Assembly: GCA_035048485.1 (NCBI GenBank)
Contig: CM068585.1
Span: 2,535,001 to 2,599,000, forward strand
Length of the DNA stretch: 64,000 nt
Source: Pteria penguin
Taxonomy: Eukaryota > Mollusca > Bivalvia > Pterioida > Pteriidae
Reading direction: 5' to 3'
Position numbers and translations under genes: made by a program. Below the pieces are notes generated by a model. It was not told where the DNA came from, did no database searches, and was given only the letters and a program-made list of their open reading frames with translations. This document shows positions 1 to 11,600 of this stretch, in pieces. Numbering within the stretch: position 1 is the first letter of the stretch; the number at the start of each line of letters is the position of its first letter.

Positions 1-1965
1 AAACATGACTATAGATGTAACATTCAGTGATACATGACTATAGATATAATGTTCAGTGAAACATGACTATAGATGTAACATTCAGTGATACATGAATATA
101 CGCATAACATTCAGTGATACATGACTATAGATATAACATTCAGTGATACATGATTATAAATGTAACATTCAGTGATACGTGGCTATAGATATAACGTTCA
201 GTGATACATGACTATAGATGTGACATCCAGTGAAACATGACTATATGTATAACATTCAGTGATACATGACTATATGTATAACATTCAGTGATACATGACT
301 ATACATGATACATTCAGTGAAACATGACTCTAGATATAACTTTTAGTGAAACATGACTCTAGATATAACATTCAGTGATACATGACTATAGATATAACAT
401 TCAGTGATACATGACAATAGATATAACATTCAATGATACATGACTATAGATATATCATTCAGTAATACAAGCCTATAGATGTAACATTCAGTGATACATG
501 ACTATAGATGTAACATTCAGTGATACATGACTATAGATGTAACATTCAGTGATACATGACTATAGATATAACATTCAGTGATACATGACAATAGATATAT
601 CATTCAGTAATACAAGCCTATAGATGTAACATTCAGTGATACATGACTATAGATGTAACACTCAGTGATACATGACTATAAATGTAACACTCAGTGATAC
701 ATTACTATAGATATAACATTCAGTGATACATGACTATAGATATAACATTCAGTGATACATGACTATAGATATAACATTCAGTGATACATGATTATAAATG
801 TAACATTCAGTGATACGTGGCTATAGATATAACATTCAGTGATACATGACTATAGATAGAACATTCAGTGATACATGACTATAGATAGAACATTCAGTGA
901 TACATGACTATAGATAGAACATTCAGTGATACATTACTATAGATACAACTCTCAGTGATACATGACTATAGATATAGCATTCAGTGATACATGACTATAA
1001 ATGTAACATTAAGTGATACATAACTATATGTATAACATTCAGTGATACATGACTATACATGTAACATTCACTGATACATGGCTATACGTATAACATTCAC
1101 TGATACATGACTATACGGATCACATTCAATGATACATGGCTATACGTATAACATTCAGTGATACATTACTATACATGATACATTCAGTGATACGTGACTA
1201 TAGATGTAACACTCAGTGATACATGACTATAGATACAGCATTCAGTGATACATCACTATAGATGTAGCATTCAGTGATACATCACTATAGATGTAACATT
1301 CAGTGATACATAACTATACATATAACATTCAGTGATACATGACTATAGATATAACATTCAGTGATACATGACTATAAATGTAACATTAAGTGATACATGA
1401 CTATACGTATAACATTCAGTGATACATGACTATACATATAACATTCACTGATACATGACTATACATATAACATTCACGGATACATGACTATACATATAAC
1501 ATTCAGTGATACATTACTATACATGATACATTCAGTGATACATGACTATAGATGATACATTCAGTGATACATGACTATAGATGTAACACTCAGTGATACA
1601 TGACTGTAGATATAGCATTCAGTGATACATCACTATAGATGTAGCATTCAGTGATACATTACTATAGATGTAACATTCAGTGATACATAACTATATATAT
1701 AACATTCAGTGATACATGACTATAAATGTAACATTAAGTGATACATGACTATACGTATAACATTCAGTGATACATGACTATACATATAACATTCACTGAT
1801 ACATGACTATACATATAACATTCCAAATACATGACTATACGTATAACATTCAGTGATACATGACTTTAGATATAACATTCAGTGATACATGACTTTAGAT
1901 ATAACATTCACGGATACATGACTATAGGTATAACATTCAGTGATACATGACTTTAGATATAACTG
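1..1965. repeat. 29-bp tandem array (about 67 copies), open at left edge
   Basis: The unit resembles GATACATGACTATAGATATA followed by ACATTCAGT, 29 bp, repeated head to tail from the first base. Variation is mostly at the ATAGATATA/ATACGTATA/AAATGTA segment. The array must continue left of the window. It lies in the intron before the first visible ACSF2 exon. No gene is seen in it. Confidence 0.95.
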
Positions 1966-1998
1966 TACATTGTGACTTATCATGATGGATCAGTTTAT

Positions 1999-2446
1999 TA
2001 AGGAATGACTGTCTTTTTTTTCTTTTAGGTTCATGGGGAATGAACTTGGATGAGAAACAAACAAATAATGAAGCCGGCGTGGCTAGTGGTATCGCGTCAG
2101 ACTTCTGATCAGGAGGCCGGGGTTCCAGTCCCGCTCTGGTCATGCCGGTGTCATGTCTTTCGAATGAGATAGTAAAAACCGAGGCCCGGTGTCGTGGTAT
2201 GCATGGCACGTTAAAGATCCCTCACTGCTTCGGGTGGGATCCATTGCAAAGGTCAAAATTTGTATGCCCCGCATCAGGCAGATGCCGTCACCATATACGT
2301 GAAATATTCGTGGTGTGACATAAAACCAAAATCAATCAATCAATCAAACAAATAATGTGAACTGCGAAGCGGTTCTCAAATGATTTGTTTGTTTCTCACC
2401 CAAGTTCATTCCCCATGAACCTAGAAAAAAAGACCGTCATTCCTTA
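1999..2446. mobile_element. Foldback (MITE-like) element split by a SINE
   Basis: The left arm (1999-2070) starts TAAGGAATGAC and contains TTCATGGGGAATGAACTTGG. The right arm (2358-2446) is its reverse complement, ending GTCATTCCTTA. With the SINE at 2071-2344 and one target-site copy removed, the arms join into one long near-palindrome centred on GAACTGCGAAGCGGTTC. No coding capacity is seen, so this is a non-autonomous DNA-transposon-like hairpin. Confidence 0.8.
2071..2344 (+). mobile_element. tRNA-derived SINE inserted in the foldback
   Basis: The head is tRNA-like: GTGGCTAGTGG serves as A box and GGGGTTCCAGTCCCG as B box. The body runs through GTTAAAGATCCCTCACTGCTTC, here split as GTTAAAGATC and CCTCACTGCTTC, and the element ends in an (AATC)n tail. 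A 13-bp target-site duplication, CAAACAAATAATG, sits at 2058-2070 and 2345-2357. It is not a working tRNA gene, because the 3' half continues into SINE body. Confidence 0.85.
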
Positions 2447-2639
2447 TATTTACAATGCATTTTAAAAGGTATTTTTTTGAAAACAAAATATCAAATTCCC
2501 CATTATCAAACTGGCAAGGACCAAATTTTCTTTTAGGTAGTCCTTAATGGAATGTGTCTGTTGTTATAAATGGATCAGTCTATAGATAGGCTTTAATGGA
2601 ATATATCTATTGTTCTTATATATATATGTTTGATTACAG

Positions 2640-2693
2640 GTAAATATCAATCCATTGTACAGACCTAATGAGTTGGAGTATGCTCTTAACAAG
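2640..2693 (+). CDS. ACSF2: ACSF2 exon a
   Basis: After the acceptor TTGATTACAG the exon reads [18 protein letters not shown] and ends at AAG/GTAAAA. It is phase 0 at both ends. It matches the ACSF2 segment around ELEY.LKKVGCKAL. Confidence 0.93.
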
Positions 2694-5600
2694 GTAAAAC
2701 TCTCTCAATAAATATATTGTGGTTTACCAAAGTATAACTTTGAAATGTGAAGGTTTTTGATAATCTAGTGGAATCAGATTTTTCTGTGTTGTTGGATGTT
2801 CCAAACTTTTGTCTTTCGAATTTTGGAATTATTTATGAGACATATTCTTTTGCGAGAAGCCATATATGTCTTATAGTTCTAAACCAAGGGCTTTATCTTC
2901 AAATGGTAATACACTGTAATTATGAAATTACACTAAAAGTTCTTGCCAATAAAATGTGTTTCACAGTACATAAAAATTATTCTTGCACACGAGACAAGGA
3001 AATTCCACTGACATTTGCATGCTAGATCAATGGATCTAGAACGTCAATCTAGCATGGTGCATTACTAAATGCTTTACTTATCTTTGTAAACAAGGTAATT
3101 CTTATTACCGAAAAATCAAAGTGTGATGTAATATTACACTAGATATCAACATATGAAGAAAATACCAGTTGTATGTTTGTTTATTCATGTTGCCAGATTC
3201 CATGTTTTATTATTGTTATTAAAATAACTTTCTTATCTGGGACTATTTTTTAGTGTAGTACTTTAATATACACATTGACAAAAATGTGTTAAGCGCCAAG
3301 AATGAAGAATCACTGAAAGGGGGTAAAAAAAGGGGCTTTTATTTGGGGAAAAAAGTTAAGAATCATCTCTCATCTCATATTGAAAGATATCAGTCTCAAG
3401 CTACATGTTCCAACATCCCAACCTCGGCTAACGTTTTGGTTTGGTTTATGTCAGTCTCAGGCTGCATGTTCCAACATACCAACCTCGGTTAACGTTTTGG
3501 TTTGGTTTATGTCAGTCTCAAGCTACATGTTCCGATATACCAACCTCGGCTAACGTTTTGGTTTGGATCATGTCAGAACATGTTGCTTTTGACTTATATT
3601 TTTCAATCTGGGACTTTAGGTGATTCTAGATTCTCATATTCTCACACACGAGACTGGAAACTTCCACCAGAAGTGGGATGCCAGATGAATCAATCTAGAA
3701 CATCGATTTAGCATAGAGTATTGCTACATGCCCTACTTATTTTTGTAAACAAAGTGAGGTAACTTTTTTTAAGCAATTCATATGATATTTGTGTGTTCTT
3801 TAATCTTGTTGCCTTGTTCCATGTTCTTATTAAACACAATTATGGCTATTAAACTTTCTTATAGAACCGAAAATCACCTTGAGTCCCAGATCAAAAGATA
3901 TCAGCCTCAGATGACGTGCTCCAACATTCCAACCCAGACTAATGCTTCAGTTGGGATTCTGTCGCCCTTGACTGATATCTTTCGATCTGGGACTCATGAT
4001 GATTCTAGATTCTCATAATCATTAAAACACTGGCAACCAAAGTTACAGGGATGTACTTTAATCGGTGGTATTGATTGATTATTGTTTTATGTCACATCAT
4101 GATTATTTCATATACATGTATATGGTGATGGCATCTGCCTGACGCATTGCATAGAAATCAAGACTTTTGCAACTGATCAACTTGAAGCAGTGAGGGATCT
4201 TTTACCTGCAGTGCCTAGTGTGACATGAGCCCTGGTTTTTACCTGGCAAGAGTCAAACCTGGTACTACTCAGTCTTGAGTCAAGGCCTCAGTGGCTTTCA
4301 GTGCACAATAAGATGATAAGGTAAATGGTAAGGTCATGTAATAACAATATTCTACTTTTCTCATCTGTCTTAATTATGTTTGAAATTTTTGTTTTAACAT
4401 ATGCTTTTGTCTGTATCAGGTTGGCTGTAAAGCTTTGATTTCTGCCGAGAAATTTAAAGACCAGGATTATTATCACATGTTGTTTGGCCTTATTCCAGAA
4501 TTAGCCTCTCAGAAAACCAATGACATCAAAAGTCACTTGTAAGTACATCAGGTGTAAAGGTCATTTGTTGTTTGGCCTAATTCCAGAATTATCCTCTCAG
4601 AAAACCAATGACATCAAAAGTCACCTGTAAGTACATCAGGTGTAAAGGTCATTTGTTGTTTGGCCTTATTCCAGAATTATCCTCTCAGAAAACCATTGAC
4701 ATCAAAAGTCACCTGTAAGTACATCAGGTGTAAAGGTCATTTGTTGTTTGGCCTAATTCCAGAATTATCCTCTCAGAAAACCAATGACATCAAAAGTCAC
4801 CTGTAAGTACATCAGGTGTAAAGGTCATTTGTTGTTTGGCCTTATTCCAGAATTAGCCTTTCAGAAAACCATTGACATCAAAAGTAACCTGTAAGTACAT
4901 CAGGTGTAAAGGTTATTTGTTATTTGGCCTTATTCCAGAATTAGCCTCTCAGAAAACCAATGACATCAAAAGTCACCTGTAAGTACATCAGTTGTAAAGG
5001 TTATTTGTTGTTTGGCCTTTGTTCCTGAATTAGCCTCTCAAAAAGCTAACATAGCAACATTTAATATACAGCAACATAAAAAGTCACCTGTAAATACATC
5101 AGGTGTAAAGGTCATTTGTTGTTTGGCATTATTCCAGAATTATCCTCTCAGAAAGCAAGATGGTGGCTAGTAGAACGCTGTTGAATCTTTTGTTGAGCAA
5201 AGACTTCTGTTTGGCATCTTTCATTTTCTGTATGTCTTTTATCATCTGTACCCTTTGGTTCTCATTCTCTGTATGTCTTTTATTATCTCTACTTTCTATT
5301 TGTCATCTTCCATCTTCTTTATATCTTATCATCTGTACCTTCAATTTGTCATCCTACACCTTCTGTATTTGTATGTCTTTTATCATTTGTACCTTTCGTT
5401 TGTCACCTTTCAGCTTCTGTATGCCTGTAATCATATGTTGTTTGTCATTCTCTCTATGTCTGTTGTCATCTGCACCCTCTGTTTTACATTCTCTGTATGT
5501 CTGTTACCATCTGCATCCTCTGTTAGTCATTCTCTGTATGTCTGTTACCATCTGCACCTTCTGTTTGTCATTCTCTGTATGTCTGTTACCATCTGCACCC

Positions 5601-8600
5601 TCTGTTTGTCATTCTCTGTATGTCTGTTGTCATCTGCACCCTCTGTTTAACATTCTCTGTATGTATGTTACCATCTGCACCCTCTGTTTGTCATTCTCTG
5701 TATGTCTGTTGTCATCTGCACCCTCTGTTTAACATTCTCTGTATGTCTGTTACCATCTACACCCTCTGTTTGTCATTCTCTGTATGTCTGTTGTCATCTG
5801 CACCCTCTGTTTAACATTCTCTGTATGTATGTTACCATCTGCACCCTCTGTTTGTCATTCTCTGTATGTCTGTTGTCATCTGCACCCTCTGTTTAACATT
5901 CTCTGTATGTCTGTTACCATCTGCACCCTCTGTTTGTCATTCTCTGTATGTCTGTTGTCATCTGCACCCTCTGTTTAACATTCTCTGTATGTCTGTTATC
6001 ATCTGCACCCTCTGTTTGTCATTCTCTGTATGTCTGTTGTCATCTGCACCCTCTGTTTAACATTCTCTGTATGTCTGTTATCATCTGCACCCTCTGTTTG
6101 TCATTCTCTGTATGTCTGTGGTCATCTGCACCCTCTGTTTTTCATTCTCTGTATGTCTGTTGTCATCTGCACCCTCTGTTTGTCATTCTGTGTATGTCTG
6201 TTACTATCTGCGCCCTCTGTTTGTCATTCTCTGTATGTCTGTTGTCATCTGCACCCTCTGTTTGTCATTCTCTGTATGTCTGTTACTATCTGCACCCTCT
6301 GTTTGTCATTCTCTGTATGTCTGTTACTATCTACACCCTCTGTTTGTCATTCTCTGTATGTCTGTTGTCATCTGCACCCTCTGTTTAACATTCTCTGTAT
6401 GTCTGTTACCATCTGCACCCTCTGTTTGTCATTCTCTGTATGTCTGTTACCATCTGCACACTCTGTCATTCTATGTATGTCTGTTATCATCTGCACCCTC
6501 TGTTTGACATTCTCTGTATGTCTGTTGTCATCTGCACCCTCTGTCATTCTCTGTATGTCTGTTGTCATCTGCACCCTCTGTTTGTCATTCTGTGTATGTC
6601 TGTTACTATCTGCACCCTCTGTTAGTCATTCTCTGTATGTCTGTTGTCATCTGCACCCTCTGTTTGTCATTCTGTGTATGTCTGTTACTATCTGCACCCT
6701 CTGTTTGTCATTCTCTGTATGTCTGTTACCATCTGCACCCTCTGTTTGACATTCTCTGTATGTCTATTGTCATCTGCACCCACTGTTTGTCATTCTATGT
6801 ATGTCTGTTACCATTTGCACCCTCTGTTTGTCATTCTCTGTATGTCTGTTACCATCTGCACCCTCTGTTTGTCATTCTCTGTATATCTGTTACCATCTGC
6901 ACCCTCTGTTTGTCATTCTCATACAGTCTGTTACCATCTGCACCTTCTGTTTGTCATTCTCTGTATGTCTGTTACTATCTGCACCCTCTGTTTGTCATTC
7001 TCTGTATGTCTGTTACTATCTGCACCCTCTGTTTGTCATTCTCTGTATGTCTGGTGTCATCTGTACCCACTGTTGTTCTCTGTATGTGTCATATAATCTG
7101 TCCCTTATGTTATATATGTATTCATTATTTACTATCACTTGCCAGATCTGTAAGAGTTAGTAACTTGACAATTCAAGGTGATTATAAGTTTTGTTTTTGA
7201 TCCATTCAATTCAGAAAAATGATATGTGTGTAATGAAAATGAAGGTTTATAAAAGAATTAATTCCTTATTAGATAAATTTCAATGTATTTTATGAATGAT
7301 TTTCAATGAAGTGATACAATATAAAAATAAATATTTCAAAATTGTCTGTTCCTATAGATGAAAAAACACTGACAAAAACTACCAAGTTAGGATTTGTACT
7401 TGTGTACATCAGTTTCCTTCACTTCATTATCTAGTAATTATAAAGTCTATGAGATTAAAATTGCTTTTGAACATACCGGGTTTAAAGTTCAATTCAGCGG
7501 GCGGAGTCACAGGATCAGTCTTCTACATCTTAATTTTTATTTCAGACTTCCACATCTGAAAACAATAGTGATGATGGGGGAGACGAAATACCCGTACGTA
7601 TAGATTGCCATTCTTCACTGGATTTAATGTGCTTCTTTGTACAGAAAATTACAAATGTTGTAGTTTGACATTGCATTGATACTCGTCCTGTATACTATTG
7701 AAAGCCAGACTCAAAAAGTAAATGGAAAATGACTGATTCATCTTGAAATGCTCTGGTATTGTTTTATCACCTGTATGTATAAAGGCCGATTGATATGTTG
7801 TGAGCCTCATATCGAAGGATTTGAATTTTGCCGGACATGTTGCATTATTTTTCAACATAATCCCCTTCAGTATCTATAGACTTTTGCCAGCAGTGTTTTA
7901 AGGTCTGAATGCCACTTTTAAAGAACTCCTTTTCTTGGCTATTCAGAATGTCATCCACTGCATGTATAACGTCATCATTGGACTGAAAGTGGGTGCCAGA
8001 AATAGCTGTTTTTAGTTTAGGACATAGGTGAAAGTCTGATGGAGGGAGATCAGGTTGGTTGGTTGATTAGTGTTTTTACGTCGCTTTCAACAATATTTCA
8101 GTTATATCGCGACATGGAAGCAGGAGGTTACCAACCTCTTAAACATAGTGGCGCAACCCGGGAATCGAACCCGGATCGTCGGCGCCGCAAGCCAAGCGCT
8201 TAACCACTACACCACGCCTGCCCCGGGAGATCAGGTGAACAAGGCGGATGCTCAATCAATTAAAAGCCACAGTCGTGAATGGCAGCCATGGCAATGACAG
8301 ACTTGTGAACAGGAGCATTGTCCTGATGGAACAACACACCTTTAGTGAGCTCTCCTCAGCACTTAAGTTTGATATTTTCCCATAGCTGCATCAGAAGTGA
8401 AGCATAGTATGTGCCAATGATTGTTTGTCCCTTGCGTAGATAATCTATCAGCAGAATACCATCTGCATCCCAGAAAAAACCAAGGCCATAAAACTTCCCA
8501 GCCGATGGAACAGTCTTTGCCTTCTTTGGCGGGGATGAGCCAAGGTGCTTCCATTGTTTCAATTGTTGTTTGGCCTCTGGGGTAAAATGATGGACCCATG

Positions 8601-11600
8601 TTTCATCCATAGTGACAAATCTTTGAAGAATGTTGGCAGGATCTTCCTCAAAATGGTTAACACGATAATGTGCCTCTGGTGAGCTTCTGATCGACCGTCA
8701 GAAGTCTTCGTACCCAACAGGCTGAAAGCTTTCTCACTGCAAGATCCTCTGTCAAATAGAATGCACTCTTTCCTGTGAAATGCCAACTGTACTGGCTATA
8801 CATTTATATCTTTCTGTAACTTGTCTGTCAGTCAAAACAATATCATGGAGTTTATTGACCATTTCTGGGGTTGCAACAGCGACAGGCCTTCCAGGACGGG
8901 GGTCGTCCTCAAGGTTCTGTCTGCCGCGCTTAAATTCTGCCACCCACTTTTTCACTGTAGCATATGAAGGGGCATCTTTCCCTAGTGTCACCACCATATC
9001 ATTACGGATATCCTTAGGTGTTAAACCTTTTATATGCAAATATTGGATCACTGCTCTTTCACAGATTTTGTCCATTTGGCAAAAGCCACTTGTCTTGTTT
9101 ACTTTAGAGTGCTAAGTCATCTATACACACTCAGACCAAATGAGACCAGTCCTTGGGTACACGTCCTTATATAGTCTGAGAATAGTAGGACAAAAAGAAC
9201 ATCCCTGTGTACCTCCATCAATACGAGGCTCACAGCATATCAATGAGCCTTCCTAGCAAAACTTGAAGGTCACTTTCTTTCTGTCAGCCACACCTTTATT
9301 TCACCACTCCTAATACCATAGCTTTCTAATATGCCTCCAGAGTCAAAAACTTTAAACTGAATTATTTTTCCAAATTTTGCATTTGTCATGTCTTATAAAG
9401 GATTCAAGATATTTTATTTCAGTGTTTCTATGTCTACCTTTTCATCAGTACCAAATTTTGGACCTAGTAGCTTTTACATTTACTTATGACCTGCTTCTTA
9501 AAATTTGACATTGACAGTGATATTTTTAGGAGAAAGATGGAGTTTTCATATTTTCTGTGTGTATTTTTTTGTAACAAGACTTTTTCATTGATACTAGAAT
9601 TTAAGACCAGTTAGGTGTCCTAGACTTTTGACTTTTCAACATATTGCTGGATGTTGTTGTTGTCCTTGGACTTCAGTAATTCACAACTTAATACCTTGTT
9701 TTGTAGAGGAACATATCGATTGAAAGATATCATGGCATCTGGATCTTCCGAAGCTAGGGGAGACATATTTGATTTACAGAAATCTCTACAGTTTGATGAA
9801 CCAATCAATATTCAGTTCACATCTGTAAGTTCACATGTAAAACATGACTTTTACAGTACAAGAGAACCAGTAAATTGTAGCTAGGAACAAAATAAACCAG
9901 CCTAAAGTACCCAATATGTATCTATCTCTAAACTAGTATAAAGCACCCAGTTAGTATCTATCTTTAAGCATCCAAAAGTACTAAATAAACCAGCCTAAAT
10001 TACAAAATACACCAGCCTAAAGTACCTAATATGTATCTATCTCTAAACCAGTCTAAAGCACCCAGTTAGTATCTATCTTTAAGCCTCCAAAAGTACTAAA
10101 TAAACCAGCCTAAATTACAAAATACACCAGCCTAAAGCACCCAAGATGTATCTATCTCTAAACCAGTCTAAAGCACCTAGTTAGTATCTATCTTTAAGCA
10201 TCCAAAAGTACTAAATAAACCAGCCTAAATTACAAAATACACCAGCCTAAAGTACCTAATATGTATCTATCTCTAAACCAGTCTAAAGCACCCAGTTAGT
10301 ATCTATCTTTAAGCATCCAAAAGTACTAAATAAACCAGCCTAAATTACAAAATACACCAGCCTAAAGTACCTAATATGTATCTATCTCTAAACCAGTCTA
10401 AAGCACCCAGTTAGTATCTATCTTTAAGCATCCAAAAGTACTAAATAAACCAGCCTAAATTACAAAATACACCAGCCTAAAGCACCCAATATGTATCTAT
10501 CTCTAAACTAGCCTAAAATACCAAATGTACCAGTCATGTGTACCTAATATGTATCTATCCTTAAACCAGTCTAAAGTAACCAATGTGTATCTACATTTAT
10601 CTTTAAACCTTGGGGCTAATAAAATTCAGTAACAGGAATACATGTGTTTGTATATACCTCTATGAACAACAGACTAAAACCAATGTGTCTTTAATACTTG
10701 GGTAGCAATATGATGGAGATCGTCAAAAGTGGTTAGTGGAAACAAAGATCATCAAACGATCATGAGGGCAGGTGCCCAGTAAAAATCTCCTGCTAGCTAG
10801 CCAAGTCCACTGGGTATGATTCCATTGTCGCTGAAAAGATCTCAAGCTACCTGGTTTGTTCACTCAATTGATTATCTAATTTGTAGATTAAATGGCTTGA
10901 TTTTAAGTTCCAAATGGTTGATTTGTTTAAACAATTCCTGGACAATTTCATTACAGTAAAACCCCATCATCTACAACTAATTATTGTATTCCAGTTTGAT
11001 TCTACTTTTAAACTCAGAATCACCAGTCAGAGTCATACTATTCTGGTTTGATTTTATACTTTGTATGGATTTTAAGTCAGTATCTATGTCAGAGACTAGT
11101 ATTGTATATTCTAGACTGCTAATTACCTTTAGCTAAGGCATTATGGGCAGCAAGTCAAACATTCAAAGCTTGTATTATAACTTGTAGTTCCTGTGCTACA
11201 TATACATGTCATTGAAATATTCATAAAGAGAGCTTAAAAATATATATCATTTAATGGATAATATATGTATCAAAGTTTTTACTTATAGTGACTTATATTG
11301 ACTTCCAAAATGGAAAATTAACAGAAAATCCCAGAAAGAAACATAGCTGTATAATATTCTGCTTATTATGTGTACATTCTATTTATGAGTTTGCTATGAT
11401 ACTTTATCTTATTGTAATAAATGATACAGATCTGACAGACTTTGACATTGATATTGCAGGGGACTACAGGGTTATACATATCTGACAGACTTTGACATTT
11501 ATATGGTAGGGGACTAAAGGGTTACACAGATCTGACAGACTTTGACATTGATATTGTAGGGGGCTACAGAATTAAACAGATCTGACAGACTTTGACATTT

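Larger units (their letters stand above)
7789..9245 (-). mobile_element. Mariner-type DNA transposon, inactive, interrupted by a SINE
   Basis: The ends are inverted repeats: ATTGATATGTTGTGAGCCTC at 7789 and, reading inward on the other strand from about 9245, ATTGATATGCTGTGAGCCTC. Without the SINE and one target-site copy the element is about 1276 bp, the normal mariner size. It sits in the ACSF2 intron in antisense orientation. Confidence 0.92.

Noticed and set aside
1..1965. CRISPR-like direct repeats
   Set aside because: Units abut head to tail with no unique spacers, and the window is animal DNA.
2071..2140. Possible tRNA gene
   Set aside because: It has A and B boxes, but the cloverleaf does not close and the sequence continues into a SINE body with a simple-repeat tail and target-site duplication.
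5160..7200. Overlapping + strand ORFs of up to 239 codons, Cys/Ser/Leu-rich
   Set aside because: They are readings of the 41-bp array in all three frames, with the same peptide recurring every 41 codons; no start context, domain or splice support.
8150..8224. Possible tRNA gene on the minus strand
   Set aside because: Excellent B box, yet it is the head of the SINE nested in mariner; 3' end continues into SINE body.
8780..9115. 111-codon + strand ORF
   Set aside because: Antisense shadow of the mariner transposase N-terminus.
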